Notes: generated from the sequence alone by a model not told the origin. Numbered from the stretch's first letter, positions 1 through 9,164 are shown. The stretch is 64,000 nt of DNA from Kribbella kalugense (GCF_004365875.1 NZ_SODF01000001.1:2356001-2420000); one strand, 5' to 3'. Program-made: numbers and translations.

Positions 1-675
1 GAGCTTCAGGGAGTTGGCGATCATCTGGGCGCTCAGAGCGAGCAGAAGCGGTACGGCGGCCACCAGCACCGGACCCGAGATCCGCCGCAGCGGACGGCTC
101 GCTCGCCACCACCGAACCACGCACACCACCGCGAGGCCGACGAGCATCGGCACCATCAAGTAGACGCGCCCCGGGAACGCCGCGTAGATCCGGTCGAGCC
201 GACTGACGACGTCCGGGCTCGCGTGGACCAGGTTGAGGCCGGGCGGACAGTCCGAGCAGCCGAGGTCGGACGGGTCGGTGCCGAGGATCGGGATCGTCGT
301 CCAGCACAGCATGGCGACAACGGCCGCAAGGACCGCGCACTGCTCCCACCGACGGGTGAGCCGACCGCCGGGAAAGGACAGGAGGACCGCGACGAGGGCC
401 GGCAGGTAGGCCAGCTCGAACGCGACACCGATCGTCCACAAGAGCGGCGGGACATGCGGGCCTTCGAACAGGAACATCAGGTAGGCGACGCCGGTCAGCA
501 TGAGCAGGACGCCGGTGCGGTTGCGCGGCTGCCGGTCCCACGCGATCAGACCGGCCACCAGATACAGCCAGGGCAGCAGACCCCATTGCCAGCTGGCCTG
601 TCCGGCGCGCCACAACAACACGCAAACGACAGCTCCGGCAACCGCTACGACCACGCCGACCACTCGCCGATTCAT
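1..675 (-). CDS. Membrane sensor protein of a two-component system (probable histidine kinase, 3' part missing)
   Basis: An open frame of 225 codons runs off the left edge. Read on the minus strand it begins MNRRVVGVVVAVAG and contains about five or six hydrophobic segments separated by short Arg-rich or acidic loops (for example around residues 7-22, 32-45, 57-70, 78-100 and 112-130). This is the layout of the N-terminal membrane sensor of an actinobacterial histidine kinase. Its ATG overlaps the TGA of the upstream response-regulator gene (ATGA, 672-675), so the two are translationally coupled. The kinase domains (HisKA/HATPase) would lie outside the window. The kinase assignment therefore rests on context and topology only; it could be another multi-pass membrane protein. 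Confidence 0.6.
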   Translation of the reverse strand, partial: MNRRVVGVVVAVAGAVVCVLLWRAGQASWQWGLLPWLYLVAGLIAWDRQPRNRTGVLLMLTGVAYLMFLFEGPHVPPLLWTIGVAFELAYLPALVAVLLSFPGGRLTRRWEQCAVLAAVVAMLCWTTIPILGTDPSDLGCSDCPPGLNLVHASPDVVSRLDRIYAAFPGRVYLMVPMLVGLAVVCVVRWWRASRPLRRISGPVLVAAVPLLLALSAQMIANSLKL

Positions 676-1037
676 TGCGCTCTCGCAAGCAGAGCAGTGA
701 TTCTCGACTCGGACAGCTCGGCCTTCGGGATGAAGCCGCGCGCCGGCGTACCGATCAGACGGGTGCGGTAGTCGGAGGCGTCCCGGATCGAGGTCAGGAT
801 CACCGCCGGCGCGTCGGGCTCCTCGGCCAGCTGCCGGGCCACCTCGAAGCCGTTCATGTCGGGCAACTGGACGTCGAGCAGCACCACGTCGGGTCGCAGC
901 GTGCGAACGGCCGTGATCGCCGAGCTGCCGTCGCCGGATTCGCCGATCACGACGAAACCCTGCGACTCCAGCATCCGGCGGACCGAGCTCCGGAACAGGA
1001 CATGGTCGTCCACGATGAGGATCCGCGCCGCCCCCAT
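672..1037 (-). CDS. Stand-alone response-regulator receiver protein
   Basis: About 121 residues forming a single receiver (REC) fold. The acidic pair sits in ILIVDDH near the N-terminus, the phospho-acceptor Asp in VVLLDVQLPDMNG, the conserved Thr/Ser in ILTS, and the Lys in FIPKAEL. No DNA-binding output domain follows, so it probably signals through protein contact or acts as a phosphate sink. I chose the start MGAARILIVDD because the fold begins right there; an in-frame ATG at 1082 would add 15 residues unlike a receiver. The TGA stop overlaps the ATG of the following membrane sensor gene, which places both in one operon. Confidence 0.85.
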   Translation of the reverse strand: MGAARILIVDDHVLFRSSVRRMLESQGFVVIGESGDGSSAITAVRTLRPDVVLLDVQLPDMNGFEVARQLAEEPDAPAVILTSIRDASDYRTRLIGTPARGFIPKAELSESRITALLARAQ

Positions 1038-1186
1038 CCCCACATCGTCAGGCCCACCGGACCACCCGTCAATCAGGGCCAACCCTCAATCGCGGTGTGG
1101 TGGCCGCCCCGATGCGGCGTCCGCGCGCCGGCTGATTGGCTGGCCAGCAGGCGGGGGTACGCCCCGTGCGGGAGGGGGATCCGGCC

Positions 1187-3118
1187 ATGCCGACCATCAG
1201 AAGACGTCGTCTCCGCGGCATCGTACTGTCGCTGACCGCTTGTATCGCACTCGTTGCCGTAGGCGCCCTGCCCGCCGCACCCACACCACTTCGCACCGAT
1301 CGACTCGAGCTCGGCCCGTGCGCGGATGATCCGGCGTTCCGCTGCGGCACGCTTGCGGTGCCGCTCGACCGCCGGCATCCCGACGGCCGCACGGTGCCGC
1401 TGCATGTCGAGATCTTCCCGCACACCGGTCCCGCCGCCACACCGCCCGGCGCGGTGTTCATCACCTTGGGCGGTCCCGGCGCTTCGATCAGCTTGTCCGA
1501 CAAGTACGCGTACGTCGACTTGCTGGCAACCGTCGCGGAGACCCGTGATCTGGTCTTCGTGGACCAGCGCGGGGTCGGACTGTCCGCGGCCATCGACTGC
1601 CCCGACTGGCAGCACGGCGGACCGTTCTACGCCTCGGCGCCCAAGTGCCACGACCAGCTCGGCGATACCGCGAATCTCTACAGCACAACGGATGTGGCCG
1701 ACGACCTCGAGCAGGTACGCCGGGCGCTGGCGTACGGCGACATCGACCTGGTCGGCGCCTCCTACGCCGCCAACGACATGGTCACCTACGCGACGCGCTG
1801 GAAGCAGAACGTCCGGTCGATCTCCCTCGGCGCACCGGCGCTCACCGTCGGCACCGACCCCTTCTACGCCTATCAGCCGAAGCACTACCCCGCTCTCGTG
1901 AACGCGGTCTGTGGCCGCTCCCCGGCCTGCGCGGCGGCCAACCCCGACCCGGCCGCCTCGCTCGCCTGGCTGGCGGACCGGCTCCGGCGCAAGCCAGTCA
2001 GCGGTGTCGGCGTCGACTCGCACGGCGTCCCGCACCGGATCACCGTGACCGAGAACCTGCTCGCGACCGCGATCATGTCCTTCAACGGCGGTAGCTTCGT
2101 CGGCCCGGGAGAGATCACTCAGGCCGCGGTGGCGCTCCAGCGTGGTGATCCCGTTCCACTCCTGCGGTTGGCGGCGGACGTCGATCCGGCGAACGGCTTC
2201 GACACCGGCGATCCGCGAGAGTTCTCCAACGGCCACGCGCTCGCCCGAATGTGCGTCGACCAGCCCGCACAGTGGGACAAGGACGCGGGGCCGGCCCGAC
2301 GGCTCCAGCAGTACGCCGCCGCGTTCGCTGCCGAACCGGCCCACTACGGACCGATCTCGAAGGCCGCCTGGGATCACGAGGGCTATCTGGGCTTCCAGCC
2401 GCTGCCGTGCATCGCATCAAGCTGGGAGGACCGGCCGAGCTATCCCAGCGGCACGAAGGTTCGCGTACCGGCTCTGATCCTGACCGGCGAGTACGACGTC
2501 GGCGTCACGCCCGAGGCCGGCCGGATCGCGTCGCAGGTCCTCGTCGGGTCGACGTACGTCGAGCTGGCCGCTGTCGGGCACTCGACGTGGTTCACCGGCT
2601 CCTGCGGGACCGTCTTGCTGCAGCGGTTCATCGAGACACTGGCCGTCGGCGACACGTCCTGTGCTCGCACCCCGCCGGCGGGCTGGTGGATGCCCGGCAG
2701 CTTCCCGCTCACCGCCGCGACGGCCCCACCTGCCCGGCAGACCGGCGGTCCGGCCGCCGCGACCGACGTACGCCGACTCGCCACAGTCACAGCGTGGACC
2801 GTCATGGACGGCCTCCAGCACCAAGCCTCGATCTCCGGTCTCGTCGCCGGCGGACTCCGCGGTGGCACGGTGACGTACGACGACAGCTCGGAGAGCCCGT
2901 TCGTGTACGACGCGGCGCGGTTCACCCGGGACGTCTCGGTCTCCGGAGCGACCGCTTGGACACCTGATGGCATCGACGGCACGTTCACCGTCCGCACTCC
3001 GGCCGGGACGACGGCGAGTGCAACCGTGCGCGGCGCCTTCACCCACCTCGGCGGGACCGTCGTGGTGACCCTGCGGCAAAGCAACCGCACCCAGACCTTC
3101 GAGATCCCCGGCTACTGA
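1187..3118 (+). CDS. Secreted alpha/beta hydrolase of the TAP (tripeptidyl aminopeptidase-like) family
   Basis: A 643-residue protein. The N-terminus MPTIRRRRLRG followed by a hydrophobic stretch to about residue 30 is a signal peptide. An alpha/beta-hydrolase core follows, with an oxyanion region (TLGGPG), DQRGVGLS, and the nucleophile elbow VGASYA, whose Ser is the likely catalytic residue. The TAP-like C-terminal segment has LTGEYDVGVTPEAG (acid) and VGHSTW (His). About 140 further residues form an extra beta-rich C-terminal domain. The start is preceded by a GGGAGGGGG ribosome site; an upstream in-frame ATG (1136) would bury the signal peptide. The stop shares a base with the next start (TGATG), so the pair is probably co-transcribed. 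The substrate (peptide or ester) is unknown. Confidence 0.85.
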   Translation: MPTIRRRRLRGIVLSLTACIALVAVGALPAAPTPLRTDRLELGPCADDPAFRCGTLAVPLDRRHPDGRTVPLHVEIFPHTGPAATPPGAVFITLGGPGASISLSDKYAYVDLLATVAETRDLVFVDQRGVGLSAAIDCPDWQHGGPFYASAPKCHDQLGDTANLYSTTDVADDLEQVRRALAYGDIDLVGASYAANDMVTYATRWKQNVRSISLGAPALTVGTDPFYAYQPKHYPALVNAVCGRSPACAAANPDPAASLAWLADRLRRKPVSGVGVDSHGVPHRITVTENLLATAIMSFNGGSFVGPGEITQAAVALQRGDPVPLLRLAADVDPANGFDTGDPREFSNGHALARMCVDQPAQWDKDAGPARRLQQYAAAFAAEPAHYGPISKAAWDHEGYLGFQPLPCIASSWEDRPSYPSGTKVRVPALILTGEYDVGVTPEAGRIASQVLVGSTYVELAAVGHSTWFTGSCGTVLLQRFIETLAVGDTSCARTPPAGWWMPGSFPLTAATAPPARQTGGPAAATDVRRLATVTAWTVMDGLQHQASISGLVAGGLRGGTVTYDDSSESPFVYDAARFTRDVSVSGATAWTPDGIDGTFTVRTPAGTTASATVRGAFTHLGGTVVVTLRQSNRTQTFEIPGY

Positions 3119-4050
3119 TGAGGCGACCGATGAAGCGTGTACTAGCAGTCTCGATCTCGTTGATGCTGGCGTTGTGCGGGTCCAGCGCCCCGCACAGCAA
3201 TGACGGACGGATCGTGTTCAGCCGGCAGCTCGAGTCCGGCGGCGCGAACCTGTTCGTGGCCCGGGCGGACGGATCCGGCGTACGGAAGGTGCCGATGCCG
3301 GAACTCGTCGAGGATTTCGGGTCGGGGCGGTGGTCACCCGACGGCAGCAAGCTGCTGATCTCGAACCTGCTGCGCTTCGACGCTGCCGGCGAGCTGCTGC
3401 CGTTCCGGCCGGCGACCGTGCGGCCGGACGGGTCCGGCTTCCGGATGCTCGAACCACCGGGCGCACCGGACGACATGCTCTGCGGTGCCTGGTCGCCGGA
3501 CGGCAAGCGAATCCTGTGCGGATTCGGCGGCGACAAGCCCGGCGTCTTCAGCATCCGCTCGTCGGACGGCGGTCGTCCGATCCGGCTGACGACGAATCCG
3601 TACGGCGGGTCGGACGTCGCGGGCGACTACTCACCCGACGGCGACCAGGCGGTCATCGTTCGGTTCCGGGGTGAGGACACGGCGCTGTTCGTGGTCGACA
3701 CCGACGGTCGTCACCTTCGCCAACTGACGCCGTATGGACTGGCGCAAGGGCATGAGCTGGCGACGGCCCGGTGGTCGCCTGATGGTCGCAGCATCCTGTT
3801 CGCGACCGCGGAAGGTGGACTGTCGCTGATCCGGCTCAAGGATGCGCGTCTGACCTCGATCACTCTCGACACCGGCGGCAAGGCGTACCACGCCTTCGCG
3901 CCCGGATGGTCACCGGACGGTTCGAGGATCGTCGTCTCGCTGACCATCGATCAGCAGGAGGACATCTACACCGCCCGGCGGGACGGCACCCACTTGCAGC
4001 GGATCACGAACACACCGGACTTCGAACCGTTCGCGGACTGGGGCTTCTAG
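3118..4050 (+). CDS. Exported TolB-like/WD40-type beta-propeller protein
   Basis: A 310-residue protein with a short hydrophobic N-terminal segment (VLAVSISLMLALCGSSAP) that looks like a signal peptide and, given Cys in LALCG, possibly a lipoprotein signal. The rest is repeats of the PD40 type: WSPDGSK, WSPDGKR, YSPDGDQ, WSPDGRS and WSPDGSR recur about every 45-50 residues, giving a five- or six-bladed propeller. Such proteins act as binding scaffolds in the envelope; no catalytic site is visible. The ATG overlaps the stop of the preceding secreted hydrolase by one base, suggesting the two exported proteins are made together. The 3' end overlaps the convergent glycosyltransferase gene by four bases. 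Confidence 0.8.
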   Translation: MRRPMKRVLAVSISLMLALCGSSAPHSNDGRIVFSRQLESGGANLFVARADGSGVRKVPMPELVEDFGSGRWSPDGSKLLISNLLRFDAAGELLPFRPATVRPDGSGFRMLEPPGAPDDMLCGAWSPDGKRILCGFGGDKPGVFSIRSSDGGRPIRLTTNPYGGSDVAGDYSPDGDQAVIVRFRGEDTALFVVDTDGRHLRQLTPYGLAQGHELATARWSPDGRSILFATAEGGLSLIRLKDARLTSITLDTGGKAYHAFAPGWSPDGSRIVVSLTIDQQEDIYTARRDGTHLQRITNTPDFEPFADWGF

Positions 4051-5165
4051 ACGTCCAGGAGTTCGCGCAGCACGGCGCCACTGCGGCTCCATGACCAGTC
4101 TCGTCGTACCCACTCCCGGCCGGCCGCGCCCATCGCCCGGGCGCGAGCGGGATCGGTGAGGAGTTCGGCGATCCGTACGCCGGTCGGCGCCGGGTTGTAC
4201 GGGTCGACCAGGTATCCAGTCTCGCCGTGCCGGACGGTGTCGCCGGCGCCGCCGGAGTCGCCGACCACGACCGGCTTCCCGGTCGCGGACGCCTCCAGCG
4301 TGACGATGCCGAGAGCCTCCGGTTCGAGGCCGAGCCGCCGGGTCCGGCACGGCATCGCGAACACGTCGGCAGCATCGACGTACGGCGGAATGTCGGCCCA
4401 CGGCACCGGCCCGGTGAACACGACCGACGACCGAACCCCGACCGCCAGCGCCAAGTCCTCGAGCCGTTCGCGATCCGTGCCGCCGCCGACCAGGAGCAGG
4501 ATCGCGGACGGTACGGCGGCCAGGACGTGCGGCCAGGCGCGGATCAGGGTGTCCTGACCCTTCCGCGGGATCAGTCGCGAGACGCAGGCGACGACCGGGA
4601 TGCCTTCGAGGCCGAGGCCTTTGCGGACCTGCTCTCCCCCGCAGTTCGGGAAGAAACGGCTCGTGTCGACCCCGGGCGTCAGCCGCCGCATCCGTCGTAC
4701 CGCTGCCGGTGAGAGCGCAGGCGTGATCCGGTCCGCGCACCACGACGACACCGTCGTCATCGTGTCGGCCGCGTCACCGATCCGGCGCAGGGCCTGACGA
4801 GTGCCCGGTACGCCGGCCCACCAGGTCTCGTGGCCGTGGGTCATCGCCACGATCCGTCGCGCGCCCGCTCGGCGCAGCGCTGGTCCCATCAACCCGAGTG
4901 GTGCGGCCGCGCCGAACAGCACCCGATCCGCGTCGTACTCGCGCAGCAGGAGGACGGCCCGCTTCGTGATGCGGGCCGTGGGCAACAACATCGACGTCCG
5001 GTCGCGGATCACCGGGAAGGGCAGCGTTGCGTCGTACGCCGTGTCGCCGGGTTCGTGGGACGTGTAGACGACGGGGTCGGGCAGCTCGTCGCAGAGGGAC
5101 CGGACGAACGTCTCGATCCCGCCCTGGCGTGGCGGGAAGTCGTTGGTGACGACCAGGACGGTCAT
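4047..5165 (-). CDS. pimB: PimB'-type GT4 glycosyltransferase (phosphatidylinositol monomannoside mannosyltransferase)
   Basis: A 372-residue GT-B/GT4 glycosyltransferase. The N-terminus MTVLVVTNDFPPRQGGIETF is the acceptor-side glycine loop of PimB-like enzymes. The donor-binding domain has RLIPRKGQDTLI, LLVGGGTDR, and the E-x7-E motif in EALGIVTLEASATGKPVV followed by GDSGGAGD and GETGYLV. In the PimB' family this enzyme adds the second mannose from GDP-mannose to phosphatidylinositol monomannoside at the cytoplasmic face. The neighbours support that: the order pimB', cell-wall hydrolase, exonuclease-UvrC fusion, trpD, cytochrome genes matches Rv2188c onward. The ATG overlaps the stop of the M48 peptidase gene (ATGA). 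A general GT4 role in another glycolipid cannot be excluded. Confidence 0.85.
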   Translation of the reverse strand: MTVLVVTNDFPPRQGGIETFVRSLCDELPDPVVYTSHEPGDTAYDATLPFPVIRDRTSMLLPTARITKRAVLLLREYDADRVLFGAAAPLGLMGPALRRAGARRIVAMTHGHETWWAGVPGTRQALRRIGDAADTMTTVSSWCADRITPALSPAAVRRMRRLTPGVDTSRFFPNCGGEQVRKGLGLEGIPVVACVSRLIPRKGQDTLIRAWPHVLAAVPSAILLLVGGGTDRERLEDLALAVGVRSSVVFTGPVPWADIPPYVDAADVFAMPCRTRRLGLEPEALGIVTLEASATGKPVVVGDSGGAGDTVRHGETGYLVDPYNPAPTGVRIAELLTDPARARAMGAAGREWVRRDWSWSRSGAVLRELLDV

Positions 5166-6394
5166 CGCCCGACCAGGGGCGGAACCGGGTGGCCATCCTG
5201 CGTCGCCCAGGCCCGGCCCATCGCGATCCGCTCCGGCGGGGTCGGGTGGGTGGCGAACATCCAGTACCGCCAGCGGCTCGGGTCGAGGCCGTCGATGTTC
5301 TGCACGGCGAGGTCGTGCTGCATCGCGACGAAGTCCTGCGGGTCGTTCGTCAGCCGGAGCGAGTGGTAGTCGGCGCGGGCCTCGATCTTCCGGCTGACCA
5401 GGTTCTGCACCGGGCTCGCGAGCACCGTCCCGGCCGCAACCAGCGCGACCAGCATCGCGGCCCGACGTGGATCGGACATCCGTGCCCCGAGCAACAAATA
5501 CAGCAGCGTGATCCCGAACGCGGTCCCGAGGACGCCGATCAGCGTGCCGTGCAGTACGTCGTCCTCCGCGGCGTGACCGAGCTCGTGCGCGACCACAAGC
5601 CGGACCTGGGCCGGCGGAGTGTCCTTGAGCAGCGTGTCGTACACGACCAGCCGACGGGTCGAACCGAAGCCGGAAACGTAAGCGTTCAAAGCGGTCGTCC
5701 GCTTCGACGCGTCCGCGACCAGCACGTCCTTCACCGGTACGCCGTCCTGCTTGGCGAGCGCCAGGAACTCGTTGCGCTGGGCACCGGCCGGCATCGAGGT
5801 GAAGTGGTTGAACCGCGGCTCGACCAGCACCGGGTACGCGAACGACACACCGAGCACCAGCAGCGCCGCGGCGATTGCCCCCGGCAACCACCAGCCCTGC
5901 TTCCAGTGTTTCGCCAACGCCATCAGGACAACCGCGATGACCGCGAGCCCGAGCGAGGTGAGCGCCCAGTTGAGCCCGCGGTCCCAGACCCACAGCCGCC
6001 AGTTCTGCACCGACAGGCCGTACTTCAGGCTGACCCGCTCGGCCATCACGTCGGTCGGAACGGTGAGCAGGCTCGTGATCAGGACGACGCCGGCGACGGT
6101 CAAGGGAACGGCGATGACCCACGGCCGAACGCGCAGACCGTCGTACATCCGGCGGCCGAGTGGGCTGAAGCCGATCACCAGCGGCACAAGGGTCGAGATG
6201 ATCCACGATGCCGTCGACCACGGCAGGATCTCGTGCCGGAACGCGTTCTGACGGGCGATCTCGGCGGACGTGAAGTCCAGCGCGGCGTCGGGTTTCGGCA
6301 GGTCGATCAGGTGCCACGGGGTGGTGACGGCGACGGTGAAGACCAGGGCGAGCGCGAGCAGGCCGGCGGCGAGGCGGGGCGCGCTCTTAGGCAC
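5162..6394 (-). CDS. M48 family membrane metallopeptidase (Ste24/CAAX protease-like)
   Basis: A 410-residue integral membrane protein. Hydrophobic segments occur at about 9-28, 62-78, 91-112, 143-160, 168-188 and again after the active site. The zinc motif HELGH lies at residues 270-274 (VVAHELGHAAEDD), and the third ligand is probably the Glu of KIEARADYHSL some 70 residues later, as in Ste24-type M48B enzymes, which cleave prenylated or membrane-associated substrates. The family assignment is clear; the bacterial substrate is unknown. It overlaps the downstream pimB' start by four bases and the upstream metallopeptidase-like gene by eight, forming a three-gene minus-strand operon. Confidence 0.9.
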   Translation of the reverse strand: MPKSAPRLAAGLLALALVFTVAVTTPWHLIDLPKPDAALDFTSAEIARQNAFRHEILPWSTASWIISTLVPLVIGFSPLGRRMYDGLRVRPWVIAVPLTVAGVVLITSLLTVPTDVMAERVSLKYGLSVQNWRLWVWDRGLNWALTSLGLAVIAVVLMALAKHWKQGWWLPGAIAAALLVLGVSFAYPVLVEPRFNHFTSMPAGAQRNEFLALAKQDGVPVKDVLVADASKRTTALNAYVSGFGSTRRLVVYDTLLKDTPPAQVRLVVAHELGHAAEDDVLHGTLIGVLGTAFGITLLYLLLGARMSDPRRAAMLVALVAAGTVLASPVQNLVSRKIEARADYHSLRLTNDPQDFVAMQHDLAVQNIDGLDPSRWRYWMFATHPTPPERIAMGRAWATQDGHPVPPLVGR

Positions 6395-7874
6395 CAGCGA
6401 GCCTCTCGAGGTACTTCTGCCACTCGGCGACGAACTCGGCCTCGGTCATCCCCAGCACCGACTTGAACGCGTCGGCCAGACCGGTCGTGCTCTTCGAGGT
6501 GTGCACAGCCAGGTAGAACTTCACCAGCTTGGCCTGCCCCTCACGCTCCGCGATCAGCCGGCAAGCGAGCCACGCCGCCTCGTAGGCCTGCGGCAGCTCG
6601 GTCGCCGACGCCGCGAACGACTCCGGCGTGGGCAACGCGGTCGGCACCTTCCCGGCCCGGACCGCCTTGAACAGCTCCTTCGCCGCCGACTCGTCCTGAA
6701 CCGGTACGGCGGTGAACGCGACGTAGTCCGCGAACCCCTCGGCCAACCACAACGGCACCGGCGAGGCGGTCGCGGTCGACGCGACGTGCGTGGTCTCGTG
6801 CGTCAGCACGATCCGGCGGCCCTGCTTGCCGAGCTCCTCGAACAGCTTCGGGTTGGCCACGATCCGCACCGGCGCGCCGACGGCAGGCGTATCCAGCTCG
6901 GCCATCGTGACGGCGGCGATCTGGGTGTACGTGTTCGGCGCGGCGCCGAGGATGCCCTCCATCTGATCCTGTTTGGCGGGCAGGTAGATGATCACCTTCT
7001 GCCGCCAGTTCTTGCCCCAGACCTTGCTCACCGACTCGACCGCCTTGTCGGCGACGGCGACGTAACTCTTCGCCTCGGCCTCCGAGTCCAGGCTGACCAC
7101 GAGGCTGTGCTTGCCCTTGGCCACGTCCACCGGACCAAGCGCCCAGATCGGTCGGCGCTGCCCGGCCGCGAATCGCTCCGAGAACGAGGCGGCGTACGTC
7201 GTCCCGTCGCGGGTGACGAACGTGACCGGCAGGGTCTCCCGGGCCGGTTTGACGTCGTACCCGGAAAGTTGCCAGGAGACCTCGACCTGCGCCAGCCAGG
7301 ACTGCGTGCCACCGAGCTCGGCGGTCCGGTTCGGGGTCAACGCGCCGGTGTCGTCGCTCACGTAGCGCAACTGGAACGTGCCGAGCGGGAGCGTGCTCAG
7401 GTTCGAGAAGATCGTCCGCGCGCTGGTCCGGAACGCCGAGGCCTTCGGGTCGATGGTGTCCAGGAACTCGGTCCGGTTGTCGTTCTCGACCGCGTCGGTC
7501 ATCTTCTGCAGCACGGCCTCGCCGGCGACAGCACGTCGTACCCCGTCCTGGGCCTGGTCGGGGGTCGCCGAGGTGGCCTGCGGGTGCGCACCGGGCGCCT
7601 TCGGGTCGGCCGGCGCGTCGGCGATCCGCCGAAGTCCGGCGTACCCGCCGCCGATGACCAGGCAGACGGCCAGCCCGAGGGCGACCTTCTTGATGATCGG
7701 CGTGAACGGCGGCCTGCTTCCGGTGCCCGCACGGGTGACGTACAGCGGCTGCCGGTGGTCGATCGGCTCCTGAGAGTCACCGGCCGGAGGGGTCACCGGC
7801 AGCGGAACCGTGTCGCCGTGTTCGTCGATCACCTCGGCCCTTCGCTGCTCACCTGCCCCAGTCAGGCGGGACAC
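6387..7874 (-). CDS. Membrane-anchored gluzincin-type peptidase (peptidase MA-like)
   Basis: A 495-residue protein with a cytoplasmic N-terminus of about 60 residues, one transmembrane helix (KKVALGLAVCLVIGGGYAGL) and a large extracytoplasmic region. Near residue 357 it carries HETTH, followed by a Glu in WLAEGFADYV about 20 residues later. This HExxH...E arrangement is that of gluzincin/MA-clan peptidases such as the peptidase_MA_2 family. The GTG start has GGAGGAGG six bases upstream. It probably processes cell-surface proteins, but no substrate can be read from the sequence. It overlaps the M48 gene by eight bases and follows the NlpC/P60 gene by 86 bases with a possible terminator between. 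Confidence 0.75.
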   Translation of the reverse strand: MSRLTGAGEQRRAEVIDEHGDTVPLPVTPPAGDSQEPIDHRQPLYVTRAGTGSRPPFTPIIKKVALGLAVCLVIGGGYAGLRRIADAPADPKAPGAHPQATSATPDQAQDGVRRAVAGEAVLQKMTDAVENDNRTEFLDTIDPKASAFRTSARTIFSNLSTLPLGTFQLRYVSDDTGALTPNRTAELGGTQSWLAQVEVSWQLSGYDVKPARETLPVTFVTRDGTTYAASFSERFAAGQRRPIWALGPVDVAKGKHSLVVSLDSEAEAKSYVAVADKAVESVSKVWGKNWRQKVIIYLPAKQDQMEGILGAAPNTYTQIAAVTMAELDTPAVGAPVRIVANPKLFEELGKQGRRIVLTHETTHVASTATASPVPLWLAEGFADYVAFTAVPVQDESAAKELFKAVRAGKVPTALPTPESFAASATELPQAYEAAWLACRLIAEREGQAKLVKFYLAVHTSKSTTGLADAFKSVLGMTEAEFVAEWQKYLERLAGA

Positions 7875-7908
7875 CCGGCCTCCTCCGACATTACGGCATC
7901 AATGAGTC

Positions 7909-7937
7909 GGCTCCGGAGGAAGGGATCCCCCGGAGCC
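7909..7937 (-). terminator. Candidate terminator after the NlpC/P60 gene
   Basis: An eight-base-pair perfect stem GGCTCCGG / CCGGAGCC with a 13-base loop lies 24 bases beyond the NlpC/P60 stop and just before the ribosome site of the next minus-strand gene. There is no T-run, so it may only attenuate. Confidence 0.4.
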
Positions 7938-7960
7938 GCAGAGTATGTCAAGGTCGCAGG

Positions 7961-9022
7961 TCAGCCCGGGCGAACGGCGCCGTTGTAGGGCATCTCGTCC
8001 ATCGGGGCGATCTCCACGCTCTTGCCCGGCCGGGGAGCGTGCACGATACGGCCGTTGCCGAGGTACATCGCGACGTGGCTGGTCGGGCTGTAGTAGAAGA
8101 TCAGGTCGCCCGGCATCAGCTGGTCCTTGCTGATCCGGCGGCCCGAGTTCTGCTGCTCCTTCGACGAGTGCGGCAGGGAGACGCCGGCCTTGGCCCAGGC
8201 GTACATCATCAGGCCGGAGCAGTCGTAGGAGCTGGGGCCGTCGGCACCCCAGACGTAGGGGTCGCCGAGCTGGGACAGAGCCGCGCTGACCGCGATCGAC
8301 GCACGACCGCTGGCCGGGACGTTCGGGATGTCCTTGTCGTCGGACTCCCGGTCGCCGCTGCGGGTCGGGCGCTCGCTGCGCGCCTTCTCGGCCTCTTTGG
8401 CGTTCTCTTCCTCGATCCGCTTGCGGTCGGCGGCGCTGAGCTTGTCGAGGACCTTCTCGGCGGAGTCGAGGTTGGTCTGGAGCTGCTTCTTGAACGCGTC
8501 CTGCTTCGCCTGCACCGACTGCAGCGCGGCCAGCTCGGTCTGCTCGCTGGCCTGCAGGTCGGTGAGCTTGCCCTGCGCGACCTGGTAGCGACGCAGCGTC
8601 GAGTTCTGCTGCCCTGCGAAAGCCTGGGCGGTGGACGCCTGGCTGAGGAACTGGTCCGGGTTCGTCGACAGCAGCAGCTGCGCCGTCGTCGAGATGCCCG
8701 AGGTCTGGTAGCCGGCGACCGCGAGGGATCCGATCTGCCGCTTCACACCGTCGACCTGGGCCTGCTGCTTGGCGATCCCCGCCTGCAGCGCCTTCACCCG
8801 GGCGGTCGAGGCGCTGATCTGGCCGCGCAGCTCGTTCGCCGACTCACCGGACACTTCGGCCTGGTGCTGCAGCTCGGCGACCTGCTTCTTCGCCTGATCG
8901 AGGGTGGGCGCGGGATCGGCGTTGGCCGCTCCCTGGATCAGAATCACGCCTGCAGCGACAGCGGTGCTGGTGATGGCGGCGAGGGCGATTCCCTTGGTGC
9001 GGTTGATGCGTCCGATGGACAC
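7961..9022 (-). CDS. Secreted NlpC/P60 peptidoglycan endopeptidase (RipA/RipC type)
   Basis: A 353-residue secreted protein. A signal peptide ends around AANADPAP (residues 30-38). A long Gln/Glu/Lys/Ala coiled coil runs from about 40 to 210, then a Ser/Arg-rich linker, and the C-terminal NlpC/P60 domain starts near 235. The catalytic Cys is in SYDCSGLMMYAW (about 267) and the His in SHVAMYLGNGR (about 316). These enzymes cut the D-Glu/meso-DAP stem-peptide bond during division; the coiled coil usually serves in autoinhibition or in binding a partner. The position matches ripC (Rv2190c). A structured 5' leader at 9046-9164 may control it. The start codon is GTG. Confidence 0.9.
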   Translation of the reverse strand: MSIGRINRTKGIALAAITSTAVAAGVILIQGAANADPAPTLDQAKKQVAELQHQAEVSGESANELRGQISASTARVKALQAGIAKQQAQVDGVKRQIGSLAVAGYQTSGISTTAQLLLSTNPDQFLSQASTAQAFAGQQNSTLRRYQVAQGKLTDLQASEQTELAALQSVQAKQDAFKKQLQTNLDSAEKVLDKLSAADRKRIEEENAKEAEKARSERPTRSGDRESDDKDIPNVPASGRASIAVSAALSQLGDPYVWGADGPSSYDCSGLMMYAWAKAGVSLPHSSKEQQNSGRRISKDQLMPGDLIFYYSPTSHVAMYLGNGRIVHAPRPGKSVEIAPMDEMPYNGAVRPG

Positions 9023-9045
9023 AGCCCGGTCGGTCCCTTCCTCTG

Positions 9046-9164
9046 CTCGCGCCGTCCCCGTTGACCAGGCTCACCACGGACTCAGTCCGTGGGCTCCGCC
9101 GGATCACTCCCTCGGCTTGCCGCTGCCCGGTCGGCCGGAACGGCCGACACCCTGAGGCAACGAG
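9046..9164 (-). promoter_or_regulatory. Structured 5' leader, candidate ydaO/yuaA-type (c-di-AMP) riboswitch
   Basis: The 212-base leader of the NlpC/P60 gene folds well. A closing helix pairs CTCGTTGCC (9164-9156) with GGCGCGAG (9053-9046). Inside are a perfect 7-bp hairpin (9131-9147) and a perfect 8-bp hairpin CCACGGAC/GTCCGTGG (9074-9092). Between them lie GCAAGCC and GGGAGTGATCCGG, resembling the conserved GGGGUGAAUC core, and the 3' side reads GTCAACGGGGACGGCG then AGAGGAAGG, resembling the family's GCUAACCCCG..GGCG...GGAAGG end. Actinobacterial ydaO elements are known upstream of NlpC/P60 and Rpf genes. The 5' core matches poorly, so the family call is tentative; the structured leader itself is firmer. 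Confidence 0.5.
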
